The notes beneath the pieces are model-generated. The model was not told the DNA's origin and ran no database searches. It was given only the letters and a program-made list of their open reading frames with translations. Shown here in pieces: positions 32,533 to 43,104 of a stretch of DNA of 64,000 bases. Numbering within the stretch: position 1 is the stretch's first letter; the number at the start of each line of letters is the position of its first letter. The stretch spans positions 464,335,359-464,399,358 of the forward strand of contig NC_045429.1 in NCBI RefSeq assembly GCF_902635505.1, written 5' to 3'. The stretch is from Sarcophilus harrisii. Its lineage: Eukaryota; Chordata; Mammalia; Dasyuromorphia; Dasyuridae. The position numbers were made by a program, and so were the translations under genes.

Positions 32533-32964
32533 TTACCAAAGTGTCTCCTCACTCACCTCACACCCCCAGATCCCCCAGCCTCAAATGGAGGCTTCTAAAC
32601 ACATTCTTACCACACCTCCCTGCCTCTCAGAACCTTATTAATCTAGCTAGAAATGCTTAGTGTCTCTGTATTCAGGTGCCTTGCCTAGATGTTCTCACCA
32701 TTCTCCATTCTCCCAAAGCTCTCAGCATGTGCCCACTATCTGTCCAGTCCCGGGGCTTAGCAGCTTGTTTATGCAAGCCACTTCAGCCTCTCCCTGGTAA
32801 GGCCCTTCTCAGCACCAAAGGGAGGGTTTCAACATCTGTGCTATCCCAAGGAACAAAAAAAAAAATGACTGAGAAAAGACTATTAGATTTGGTATCTTTG
32901 AGGACGGAGGCTCTCTAATTTGATAGGTGAGAGCTTGACTCAAGGGGTTGTCAAGTCAAGAAGG

Positions 32965-33205
32965 CAGTGAGGGTTCTGGGCCTAGAGCTACAAGGCCTGG
33001 AGTCAGGAAAACCCAAATTAAAATGTGGCCTCAGACACTCACTAGCCATGAGATGCTGGGTGAGTCACTGACTCCTATTTGCCTCAGTTTCTCATCTGTA
33101 AATGAGCTGGAGATGGAAATGGCTAATACTTCCAGGTCTTTGCAAGAAAGCCCAAATAGTATCATGAAGACTAGATTGGATGAAATGATTGACCACCAAC
33201 ATTTG
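32965..33205 (+). mobile_element. Marsupial CORE/tRNA-type SINE, copy A
   Basis: GGCCTGGAGTCAGGAAAACC, a CCTCAGACACTCACTAGCC block and ATTTGCCTCAGTTTC in order, then a shortened 3' part. Counterpart of 40782-41022. Confidence 0.75.
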
Positions 33206-33309
33206 CTAGGACTGTACTAATAAAAAATAGGAAAGCTGTTCTCCTTTGAGGAGCTTACATTGTGAAGAGAGACATCATGAAAATAATATGGAAATAACTT
33301 AGATACCTG

Positions 33310-33840
33310 TGTACACAACAACAATACACACACACACACACTTCCATACTTATATAATAATATATATATATTAATAGTTATATATTCTCATATAACTTAT
33401 ATTTCTCATATACACCAATACCTATGCACATACACAGTCATATCCCTCACATACATGTAGTATATTAATAATACACTCCTACCTATATATTTAATCTTAG
33501 AATACATACACATATACCATACCATTGTAATACCACCACCTTACATGCATGTGAGCACTCACACTCATATTTATATATATTATGTGATTTATATATTTTA
33601 CTATATATATATATATAAGGTCACCTCACAACACATACACACTCAATTTTGCATATACATACACTCATGTACACTCATACTCTTGCACAGACATATACCC
33701 ACCCACACTCTTACATACTCACACACATCCGCCATAGTCACATCTTCTACACAAAGATACACACACACTCATACTCACATGAGATACACACTGCATATCT
33801 CAAACAAGGCCATGTGTATATGTATATGTGCATGTCACTA
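33310..33840. repeat. CA/TA microsatellite complex, copy A
   Basis: Mixed (CA)n, (TA)n and CACTCATA repeats, matching 41140-41665 of copy B with many small dropouts. Confidence 0.85.
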
Positions 33841-34937
33841 ATTCTCATAATGTTTTGTAGAAATGGCTAATCAGAACGTGAGAGGGCAGTTTTTCATTTT
33901 CTTAGACATCTTTGGCAGCACTCATGTTTGTGATTCCTCCATAACAGTCGCCCCCACTTTTCTCCATATATCTCTGGGAGGCCTGATCCCCTCTCCCTCC
34001 TCCAGATTATGGTTTCCACATGGCTCCTGAATGTTTGCTTGTCGATGGCCGGCTGCATTTTTGTGTCCGTTGGTAGATCTCTCTTCCTTCCTTCCAGCTC
34101 ACTGGGGAATGCAGGCGAGTCTGATGCAGAGGTCCCACTGCCATGGGTAGAAAGATGTTTCCGATCCATCTCGGCAGATTCTTTCCATTTTCATCACTTG
34201 CATTGTTCCTATTTCCCTTAGATTCCTCAGGGGGAGACAACTCCATGGGTTCATCACAAGGCTTTCTGGGAATCTGCTTTTTCCTCTCCTGATTCTGGGC
34301 TTTCTATGAGACAGTCCCGCATTGCTTGTTTCACTACTTCCTGAAGGAAACTACTTAAACAGATTAGCTAACATTTGGGGGTTTATGAGGAAAGACATTC
34401 AAATGTTGGGTGGGAGCTACAGATTTGTCTTCAATGAGAAGTCTGCAGAGAAAGTGTTTTATTCAGGAAAGCCACCATTCTGTCTGTGAAATGGGAAGGT
34501 TGTTGACTCTATGATCTCTCTTACTGTTTCTGAATCTTTAAATGACAGAAGCAGTGGGAGGAACAGACCATGATATCCTGCAATTTCAAAGGCCCAGAAA
34601 GAGAACTAGAACATAGATTCCTGGAGAGGAGGGGTGGGATTTGGATTTGCCTGCTCAGTCTTACTCAGACACAAAGTCAATAAATCAGTTGAGGTCAATG
34701 AGAGCCAAGCGTGCATCAGCCACAAGAGCCTGGGGGTCGGCAGCATCTCCCTCCCATCACCACTGGTGTATGACATAAGTAGTGAGTCTGAGGTGGGCAG
34801 TGCTGGGTCTGGAGTGGGCAGCGCTTGAGTCTGAGTGGGCAGCGCTTCACCGGCTATTGTTCCTATCTGACGTGAGACACCCAAGGAGCAAAAAGGACCC
34901 TGAGTGACTCAGTTTGTCTGGGATGGATTCTGTGGCC
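33841..34937. other. Right flank of copy A, non-coding
   Basis: Matches 41666-42800. It contains a short direct repeat of GTCTG(A)GTGGGCAG(C/T)GCT near 34795-34850 (seen three times in copy B at 42655-42720). No gene was recognised. Confidence 0.5.
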
Positions 34938-34943
34938 TTTATT
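34938..34943 (-). terminator. Polyadenylation signal of the hybrid 35.2-kb gene
   Basis: AATAAA on the minus strand in the context CCCAATAAAGGCC, the same as 42805-42810 beside the 43.1-kb gene and unlike the signal of the 27.9-kb gene. Confidence 0.5.
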
Positions 34944-35242
34944 GGGCTGGATACCGGTGCCCAGATTCCCATTGGCAAGTGGATAAGGGCCCATTGAACA
35001 AACCGTCTCTCCATCAGAGGGAGCTGTCCATCATGTAGGCAAATGAAGGGAGACAGAGACTTTGCATACAGGGGATCTCTTTGCCCTGAGCTCCAGGGAG
35101 GTCACCAATCATCTAGGGTCCCTTTACAGTACTTGCCTGGCTTGGCCTTGGTGAGAGGCTTGTTTCCAATGGAGAAAATCAAGCAGTGGGCACCTCTTCC
35201 AAGCACTTAACTAGGGAGTGGGATGTTGTGGAGGACTCTTCC

Positions 35243-35657
35243 TAGCAAGTGAGGGGGAACAGAGGGTCCACAGACTGAGGGGTGCAGGAACTTGGATGGG
35301 CAGCAGGAGGTCTGGCAGAGGTGGTGACACAGGCTACAGGGGCTTGCAGCACACAGGCACACAGACAACAACAGGTTTGCAGCAGACAGGCATGCGCAGT
35401 GGACTGGCAGGGGCTGGACACACAAAGTGGCGTGACTGCAGGGACAAGCCTGGCAGCAGATGGACTGGCAGGGCTGGACACAGCAGGAGGGCAGCAGCTG
35501 CCGCCTCCACAGATCCCGCCTGGCGGCTGGTCACCACAGGGCACGCCAAGCAGGGCCACACAGGAGGCCAAGTGCAAGGACAGACACTGTAGACGGGCTT
35601 GCAGCACACGGGCATGGAGGCTTGGCTGGCAGCCAGGGAGCAGCTGGTGTGGCACAT
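35243..35657 (-). pseudogene. KRTAP12-like: Hybrid, frame-damaged KRTAP12-like gene at the duplication junction
   Basis: The ATG at 35657 begins MCHTSCS as expected, but the frame is lost within about ten codons and changes repeatedly. Its right (5' coding) part matches the 27.9-kb gene: the CATGGAGG / CTTGGCTGGCAGCCAGGG region and the ACAAGCCTGGCAGCAGATGG block. Its left (3' coding) part and 3' flank match the 43.1-kb gene: ACTGAGGGGTGCAGGAACTT and GGTGACACAGGCTACAGG. The switch lies in about 35399-35425. This is the recombinant expected from unequal crossover between the two outer genes. As written it cannot encode a full KRTAP protein. Assembly error could have caused both the hybrid and the indels. 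Confidence 0.75.
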
Positions 35658-37027
35658 GGTGGGTGGGTAGGTAGGATTTTCAGGAGAGGGAGAGAGAGGA
35701 GGAATGGGTTTGGAGTACTCCTCCGCTCAAGGCTTTTATACCCCCAGCCCAGTGCGGTGGTGGGCTCAACAAACAGCAGCTGTTTGTCTCCTTTCCTCTC
35801 CAACACCTTATTTTAGCTGTGGAACTTCCTGGAGCGTGCTGCTCACAGGGAGATGCGTGAGCTTCTTCACGGCTTTCTTGGCTCCTTGGAGCACAGCTGT
35901 TTGGTCACCCCTTGCCTCTGCCTTGTACTTGAAGCAGAGCGGCTGTTCACTCTGCCCTGCATACATCTTGCCCTCACCATGGAAACGTCCTGCCAATTAG
36001 TGCAGAACTGAAATCTAACCCCTCTGCTGAGCTGCAGTTGCAACTAGGAGGAGCTCCTGAGCTCTCCACCTCACAGGACCGTGTCTGGAAGGGAACTAGA
36101 AATGAAGTGACTTGCACAAGATCTCCCAATAGTAAGGATCGGAGACTGAATGGGAAGCAGACTACAGGGAGCTTCTATGCCTTGCCCAGGGTCAGCCCAG
36201 GGTTATCATCTGAGGCAGCCTTCACATGCCAGCCTTCCTGCCTCCAAGGGCAGCGTGCTATCCCCTGCCCGCCTCAGAGCCTCAGCAGACCCCCTTCCTC
36301 CCTTTGGGACCATCACTGGGTATCTGTTACTATATATACCTAGAAATGAGAGAATATATGTAGACATGGGAATGAGAGAACGCTGCCGCCAACAGCTATG
36401 GAGATGGGGGGGAACCCTCCTTCATTCCCCTTCCTCATGGTGGCCTCCTTGTCTCACCGTGAACTGTCTGATGCCAGAGGTAAGGGCTGGCACCCCAAGG
36501 GATCTGAGAGCCTGGCACAATGTCCTGTGCCACTGGACGCCCTGGGAAAATGCTGGAAATGGAGTGTTACATGAGATGTACAGGGAGAAGTCGGTAGTGA
36601 GAGTCTGAGGGCCGGACAGCCTGGATAAAAGTGCAGATGAGCACCCCACTTAATTCACATTGTGATGATTTAGGAGCCTTATTTCCCCCTCCCCGCCCCC
36701 CCCCCCCGACCCCAGCACAGAAATCAGGCACATGTAACCTGACTTGGGCATGTGACCAGCAGGCCTGGGAACTGAGTCCTAGAGAAGCAGGAGCTTGTCT
36801 CTGTGGAGGGAAGGGTGGAGGCTGGGGGACCACCCTGGGGCAATGATCCCGGAAAAGTATCTCTAGGGATATGGCTCTCTTTTCTCATCTGTAAAGTGAA
36901 AGAAATAGACTTGCTGGTTTCTAAGGTTCTAACTCTAGGCATGGGGTCCTATGATCCCCGTCTCAGAAAACAGCGCAACAGGCTATTAGGAGAGGATGTA
37001 AGGAAAGCATCTGCTGTGTTTGTTGCT

Positions 37028-37029
37028 GT

Positions 37030-37062
<33 letters not shown>
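37028..37062. repeat. (CA)n just upstream of the 37.2-kb gene promoter
   Basis: A pure (CA)n run ends about 27 bp before the TATA box at 37089. A (TG)n run stands in the same place beside the minus-strand 43.1-kb gene (about 43818-43850), where it is also upstream of the TATA box. Confidence 0.85.
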
Positions 37063-37067
<5 letters not shown>

Positions 37068-37088
37068 TACACACACTCTTCAGAGGAG

Positions 37089-37095
37089 TATAAAA
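37089..37095 (+). promoter_or_regulatory. TATA box of the 37.2-kb KRTAP12-like gene
   Basis: TATAAAA 88 bp before the ATG, with the shared GCCTTGGGCAGAGG and CACTCCAAACCCATCC leader blocks. Confidence 0.8.
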
Positions 37096-37182
37096 GCCTT
37101 GGGCAGAGGAGAAGGATCACTCCAAACCCATCCCGCCTCCTCCGCTCCTCTCCTGAAAATCCTCCCCACCTATCCACCCACC

Positions 37183-37704
37183 ATGTGCCACACCAGTTGC
37201 TCCTCTGGCTGCCAGCCAACCTGCTCCGTGCCCGTGTGCTGCAAGCCCGTCTGCTGTGTCCGTCCTTGCTGCCGCCCGACCTCCTGTGTGGCTCTGCTGT
37301 GCCGCCCAGCATGCCCTGTGGTGACCAGCTGCCAGGCAGTCTGTGGAGCTGGAAGCTGTTCCCCCTCCTGCTGTGTGTCCAGCCCCTGCCAGTCCAGCTG
37401 CTGCCAGGCTAGTCCCTGCAGCCCCTCTTGCTGTGTGTCCAGCCCCTGCCAGTCCAGCTGCTGCCAGTCTAGCCCCTGCAGCCCTGTCTGCTGTGTGTCC
37501 AGCCCCTGCCAGTCTGCCTGCTGCATGCCAGTCTGCTGCAAACCTGCTGTGTGTGTGCCCATGTGCTGTAAACCTGCTGTGTGTGTGCCAGTCTGCTGCA
37601 AGCCCATGCCCTGTGGGGTCCTCTCCTGCCAGACCTCGGGCTGCCAGCCAGCCTCCTGCACCTCCCTAGTCTGTCGACCCTCCTGTGCCCCCTCCTGCTG
37701 CTGA
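37183..37704 (+). CDS. KRTAP12-like: Keratin-associated protein 12-like, 173 aa
   Basis: Intact single-exon high-sulfur hair matrix protein. The frame is open from 37099, but the native start is the ATG at 37183 in the context CACCCACCATGTGCC. Order: [29 protein letters not shown], spacer ending CGAGSC, three CVSSPCQ motifs, three CCKP(A)VCVPV decapeptides, and the tail CTSLVCRPSCAPSCC. It is the clean counterpart of the damaged gene at 29.75 kb and is divergent from the hybrid gene at 35.2 kb. Predicted role from the family: disulfide crosslinking of keratin filaments in hair. Confidence 0.92.
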   Translation: MCHTSCSSGCQPTCSVPVCCKPVCCVRPCCRPTSCVALLCRPACPVVTSCQAVCGAGSCSPSCCVSSPCQSSCCQASPCSPSCCVSSPCQSSCCQSSPCSPVCCVSSPCQSACCMPVCCKPAVCVPMCCKPAVCVPVCCKPMPCGVLSCQTSGCQPASCTSLVCRPSCAPSCC

Positions 37705-38204
37705 GCAAATCTTTGAAGGATTACTGTAGGCACAGCTTAGCTGGCCCACTGGAGAAGTCTTTCCTGGTCCTATCCAATCCCCAGTGAGAAGGAGACGGTT
37801 TTCCCAGAAAGACCCTCTCTGAAACCTCCAGCTCAATTGAAGGAAATATCTTTTGGCTTGGAGTTCAAGAACTGAGCTGGCTTTGACTGGAAGAACTGGC
37901 TTTGACTCTCCCACTGGGTGACCCGTCAGGTCACGCCTTTGCTTCAGTTTTCACATCTCTAAGGTGAAGAGGAGGCCCAACTGATTTATAATGAGGACAA
38001 CATAGGATTCCATAGATATGAAACGCTGCAAACCTGAAAGTGCTCCCTCAGTGCCCAAGGGGAAGAGAGCCAGCTTGTTCCCGAACAGTTTTGGGCCCCT
38101 CAGGAAGCTGGGGGTTGTGACCCTTTTCACATCTCCCTGTGGGCATCTCCCACAGCCAAGGAAACTACTCTTTGTTGCACTGACTTACTCTTACTTAACA
38201 ACTT

Positions 38205-38210
38205 AATAAA
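38205..38210 (+). terminator. Polyadenylation signal of the 37.2-kb gene
   Basis: AATAAA about 500 bp after the stop codon. The same motif is present at the matching place in copy A (near 30645-30652). No closer signal was seen. Confidence 0.5.
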
Positions 38211-38278
38211 TCCACCAGATCTCCCATATATATTCATGTTTCTTCTTTCACTGAATGGTTTGTCAAAACCCCAATTCC

Positions 38279-38370
38279 TGGGGCAGTCAGATGGCCCAGT
38301 GGCTAGAGCACCAGCCCTGAAGTCAGGAGGACTTCAGCTCAAATTCGGCATCATAAAAAATAAAATAAAA
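38279..38370 (+). mobile_element. Truncated tRNA-type marsupial SINE
   Basis: TGGGGCAGTCAGATGGCCCA, GAGCACCAGCCCTGAAGTCA and GGAGGACTTCAGCTC form the 5' head of the SINE, followed directly by an A-rich tail (AAAAAATAAAATAAAA). Copy A has the same element at about 30717-30790 with dropouts. Confidence 0.7.
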
Positions 38371-38916
38371 CTTCTAATTCCTTCGGGAGAGTGAGAACAA
38401 GTGTAATTCTGCCCAATTTGTTCAACCACACCAATATCAACTCAGTTCCTTCTATTCTCCTTGTGTTAGGGCCACCTGGAGAAAGGTGGAGTGAGTGAGG
38501 ATGGCCGGAGAGCTGACTTGCTTTGAGCAGAGCCAGGGGTGCCACCTGCTCAGGAGTTCTAAGAGAAAAGAGAATTATCTCTAAACTCCATTGCTTCTGA
38601 AGTGGGAGGGGCTCGAGGGAAAGGAAAGAGAAACTGGGGAGGGACAAAAGGCCGACTGTGAAGTCAGAGAGGAAACAGTGGGGGAGTTACTATTTTCTGA
38701 ATATGCAAATAGCATTTGGAACTGTTTTAGGGGATGTCCACAGGGCAATGGAAAGACGCTTGGAGAGGATCTTCAGGCAACGTGGGGCTTGTAATAGTGA
38801 GAGGAAAGGGTAGACTTGGCAGGGTTGTGAAAATACATTCCCCCCTCCCCGCCACAAGAGGTGATGGGGCTGGCCATGTGCTATTACGAATGCTCTACTG
38901 GCATCCCCTGAATTTA

Positions 38917-39053
38917 GAACGTTGTTGCTGCTGTTACTGTTGCTGCTGCTGCTACTCTTGTTGCTGCTGCTGTTGTTATTGTTGCTGCTACTGCTCCTAC
39001 TATTGTTGCTGTTGCTGCTGTTACTGTTGTTGCTGCTGCTGCTGCTGCTGTTA

Positions 39054-39103
<50 letters not shown>

Positions 39104-39167
39104 ACTGATACTGTGGCTGCTGTTGCTGCTGCTGTTGCCATTGCTGCTGTTACTGTTGCTACTCCTA
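38917..39167. repeat. CTG-rich trinucleotide tract, copy B
   Basis: About 250 bp of (CTG)n interrupted by TTA, TTG and CTA triplets, with a purest stretch of (TGC)n near 39055-39100. The poly-leucine, poly-cysteine and poly-serine frames in it are artefacts. Confidence 0.95.
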
Positions 39168-39221
39168 CTAACCCTAACCCTAACCCTGAACCCTAATTCT
39201 AACTCTAACCCTAACCCTAAA
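39168..39221. repeat. Interstitial telomere-like CCCTAA repeats, copy B
   Basis: CTAACCCTAACCCTAACCC followed by degenerate CCCTGAA, CCCTAATT and CTAACTCTAA units and a final CTAACCCTAACCCTAA. The tract starts exactly where the CTG tract ends. Confidence 0.9.
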
Positions 39222-39808
39222 AGCATGGTGCAGAATAAGAGATACCCCATCCATCTTGTTGAGAATTCACAGGTTTATAAGAGTCCGGGGCAGATCTAGA
39301 CAGATACAAATGCAGAAAGGCCATTTTCAAAAGAAGAAGTTTCAAGGATTAGAACTCCACTCAGTAGAGAAGAGAGCCCCATGCGGAATGGGACAATGTC
39401 AGTGAAGGGAGGGTCTCTGGAGAGAATTTTGAGGCACTGCAGTACCAGGAGTTGGAATCTGCCTTGACCTGCTCTTCCTATCAATGCTTTACATGTTTGT
39501 GGGACATTTGTGTCACCAGAGTTACAGGGTTTGAGGGGACAGAATGTATTGTAGTTGCTGTTTTTACAATGCCATCTCAACAAATGTCTTTGCTAAGAGC
39601 TAATCATATCTCCTGGCTGATAGTTGATGGGTGTTCACAATGTGAAGAGTGTAAACTCCTAGGATTATCAGCCCTCTCTGTGCACCCAACCCAAGATTTC
39701 AGGGGCTAGTAGATGCAGAGCAGGCGATACAAGGACAATGGGTGATGACTTGGAACGCAAGTTCTAGTAGGTTGAAGAGTTATTTTTCTAGATTCTCAGG
39801 CTCATAAC

Positions 39809-40343
39809 TGTGAGGGATGTAGAAGACCCTTACCCAAAATGATTACTCAGAGATCACTCAGTAGAAGGCAGAAAAGTTGTTTATTAAAAACCTCTGGAGG
39901 ATGAGCCGTCCCATCGCGAGATAAGAAAGAGAAAGCTGGCAGTAGTAAAGATGCACAGCTTTTATACAAGAGATTACATCACAAGAGAGCATTGAGAAGG
40001 GGAGGGGGAGGCATCTAAATGGTTGTTGCTATTCGGAGAGATTGGAATGGAAGGTTTCTGTTTCCCCCAAATCGCCTGATTTTTAGGAAACAGAAAATCA
40101 GGCCTTCAGGCTTAATCAAGCAGACAGTGGTCAAGCTAATAGACTAAATATCGATAAATGTCAAATACCGATAAATTCCATCAGCTCAGGTTAAGTAAAT
40201 ATGTTTCTGGCTGGCCAAGGCTCAAGTAGATATGAGCCTGCACATATTATACAGGTCAGAGGGGAAACACAGAAATAATAAAATACAGAAAAAGAATTCA
40301 TACATTCCTGTAAGTTCTTCACCTTCTCTCTCTATTCCCTACA
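39809..40343 (-). mobile_element. Solo LTR of an endogenous retrovirus, copy B
   Basis: About 535 bp. On the minus strand it starts TGTAGGGAATAG and ends CCCTCACA, with a TATA box near 39960 (TTGTATAAAAGC) and an AATAAA near 39878, some 80 bp downstream, as in a retroviral U3-R-U5. No flanking gag, pol or env was found, so it is a solo LTR. It predates the segmental duplication because copy A has it at the same place. The family was not identified. Confidence 0.7.
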
Positions 40344-40781
40344 TTACCAAAGTGTCTCCTCACTCACCTCACACCCCCAGATCCCCCAGCCTCAAATGGA
40401 GGCTTCTAAACACATTCTTACCACACCTCCCTGCCTCTCAGAACCTTATTAATCTAGCTAGAAATGCTTAGTGTCTCTGTATTCAGGTGCCTTGCCTAGA
40501 TGTTCTCACCATTCTCCATTCTCCCAAAGCTCTCAGCATGTGCCCACTATCTGTCCAGTCCCGGGGCTTAGCAGCTTGTTTATGCAAGCTACTTCAGCCT
40601 CTCCCTGGTAAGGCCCTTCTCAGCACCAAAGGGAGGGTTTCAACATCTGTGCTATCCCAAGGAACAAAAAAAAAAATGACTGAGAAAAGACTATTAGATT
40701 TGGTATCTTTGAGGACGGAGGGCTCTCTAATTTGATAGGTGAGAAGCCAGACTCCAAGGGGTTGTCAAGTCAAGAAGCATG

Positions 40782-41022
40782 TGAGTGGTTCTGGGCCTAG
40801 AGCTACAAGGCCTGGAGTCAGGAAAACCCAAATTAAAATGTGGCCTCAGACACTCACTAGCCATGAGATCCTGGGTGAGTCACTGACTCCTATTTGCCTC
40901 AGTTTCCTCATCTGTAAAATGAGCTGGAGATGGAAATGGCCAACTACCCCAGCGTCTTTGCCAAGAAAGCCCCAAATAGTATCATGAAGACTCAGACGGG
41001 AATGAAATGACTGACCACCAAC
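40782..41022 (+). mobile_element. Marsupial CORE/tRNA-type SINE, copy B
   Basis: Near full length: GGCCTGGAGTCAGGAAAACC, CCTCAGACACTCACTAGCC, TTTGCCTCAGTTTCCTCATC, TGGAAATGGCCAACTACC, TCTTTGCCAAGAAAGCCCC and a final ATGAAATGACTGACC. Confidence 0.85.
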
Positions 41023-41139
41023 ATTTGCTAGGCACTGTACTAGTCAAAAAAAAATAGGCAAAAGCTGTTCCTCCCTTTGAGGAGCTCACATTGTGAAGGG
41101 AGAGACAACATGAAAATAACATGGAAATAACTAGATACC

Positions 41140-41665
41140 TGCAAGACCACACACACACACACACACACACTCTCTCTCATACTCTTACAATACATACATA
41201 TACACATACACAGCTATATATTCTCACATACACTTATACTCTCTCACATACAATTACCTATGCACATACACACAGTCATATCCTCACATACATGTATACA
41301 CACACACTCTCACTATATATTTATAATCTTAGAATACATACACATATACACATACTCTATTGCACACACTCACACTCTTACATGCATGTATACTCACACT
41401 CATATTTATATATATATTATGTATTTATATATTTACATTATATATATATATATACACACTCTCACAACACATACACACACTCACACTTTTACATATACAT
41501 ACACTCATGTACACTCATACTCTTGCACAGACATATACCCACCCACACTCTTACATACTCACACACACATCCACATAGTCACACTTACACAAAGATACAC
41601 ACACTCATACTCTCACATACATACACACACTTGCACATATCCTCAGTCTAACACACATGTGTATG
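41140..41665. repeat. CA/TA microsatellite complex, copy B
   Basis: (CA)n, (TA)n and CTCACATACA-type repeats. Frames rich in His/Thr/Tyr are artefacts. Confidence 0.9.
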
Positions 41666-42804
41666 TATATGTGCATGTCACTAATTCTCATAATGTTTTG
41701 TAGAAATGGCTAATCAGAACGTGAGAGGGCAGTTTTTCATTTTCTTAGACATCTTTTGGCAGCACTCATGTTTGTGATTCCCTCCATAACAGTCAGTTCC
41801 CTCACTTTTCTCCATCTCTGGAGGTCTGATCCCTTTCCTCCCTCCAAGATTATGGGAGCCCACATGGCTCCTGAATGTTTGCTTGGTCGAGGCTGGTTAC
41901 CGGCCACATTTTTTGTGTCCGTTGGTAGATCTTCTCTTCCTTCCTTCAGCTCACTGGGGACGTGAGGCGAGAGTCTGGATGCAGAGGTCCCACTGCCATG
42001 GGTAGAAAGATGTTTCCGATCCATCTCGGCAGATTCTTTCCATTTTCATCACTTGCATTGTTCCTATTTCCCTTAGATTCCTCAGGGGGAGACAACTCCA
42101 TGGGTTCATCACAAGGCTTTCTGGGAATCTGCTTTTTCCTCTCCTGATTCTGGGCTTTCTATGAGACAGTCCCGCATTGCTTGTTTCACTACTTCCTGAA
42201 GGAAACTACTTAAACAGATTAGCTAACATTTGGGGGTTTATGAGGAAAGACATTCAAATGTTGGGTGGGAGCTACAGATTTGTCTTCAATGAGAAGTCTG
42301 CAGAGCAGGCAGCCGTGACTCAGGGGAAAGCCACCTCAGCTTTCCTGTCTGTGAAATGGGAAGGTTGCTGACTCTATGATCTCTACTGTTTCTGAATCTT
42401 AAATGACAGAAGCAGTGGAGTGAACAGACCATGATATCCTTATGGCAATTCTCAAGAAAGGCCCAGAAAGAGAACTAGAACATAGATTCCTGGAGAGTGA
42501 GGTGGGATTTTGGATTATTCGTTTTCAGTCTTACTCAGACACAAAGTCAATAAATCAGTTGAGGTCAATGAGAGCTAAGCGGTGCATCAGCCACAAGAAA
42601 CTGGGGGGTCGGCAGCATCTCCCCTCCCATCACCACTGGTATGACATAAGTAGTGAGTCTGAGTGGGCAGTGCTTGGGTCTGAGTGGGCAGCGCTTGAGT
42701 CTGAGTGGGCAGCGCTTCACTGGCTATTGTTCCTATCTGACGTGAGACACCCAAGGAGCAAAAAGGACCTGAGGACTCAGTTTGTCTGGGATGGATTCCA
42801 GGCC

Positions 42805-42810
42805 TTTATT
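42805..42810 (-). terminator. Polyadenylation signal of the 43.1-kb gene
   Basis: AATAAA on the minus strand, about 295 bp past the stop codon. Confidence 0.55.
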
Positions 42811-43104
42811 GGGCTGATACCGGTGCCCAGATTCCCATTACAAGGGAGCAAGGGCCCATTGAACAAACCGTTCCTCCATCAGAGGGAGCTGTCCATCATG
42901 TAGGCAATGAAGGGAGACAGAGACTTTGCATACAGGGATCTCTTTGCCCTGAGCTCCAGGGAGGTCACCAATCATCTAAGGTCCCTTTACAGTACTTGCT
43001 TTGGTTGCCCAGAGAGGGCTTGCTTCAATGGAGTAGAAAATCAAGCAGTGGGCACCTCTTCCAGGCTAATTTAACTAGGAGTGGATGTTGTGGAGGACTC
43101 TTCC

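Larger units (their letters stand above)
28319..35242. repeat. Tandem duplication copy A (indel-rich)
   Basis: It matches 35658-43104 block by block: divergent promoter region, MIR-like stretch, plus-strand KRTAP12-like gene, SINE, CTG tract with CCCTAA repeats, LTR, SINE, microsatellite and the right-hand flank. Copy A is about 0.5 kb shorter, mostly from many small dropouts of 1-4 bases. 32.1-32.9 kb is an exception and is almost identical to copy B. Confidence 0.85.
35658..43104. repeat. Tandem duplication copy B (cleaner)
   Basis: Counterpart of 28319-35242. Its KRTAP12-like gene is intact, and from about 36.4 kb rightward its sequence lacks the small dropouts of copy A. The first 0.7 kb looks about as noisy as copy A. 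Confidence 0.85.

Noticed and set aside
32421-32660. Conserved 79-codon frame identical at 40232-40471
   Set aside because: The identity comes from the segmental duplication of an LTR and its flank, not from selection on a protein; start and end fall inside the LTR border.
38922-39299. Poly-leucine, poly-serine and poly-cysteine proteins
   Set aside because: Frames of a CTG trinucleotide tract; all six frames are low complexity and the tract is non-coding spacer.
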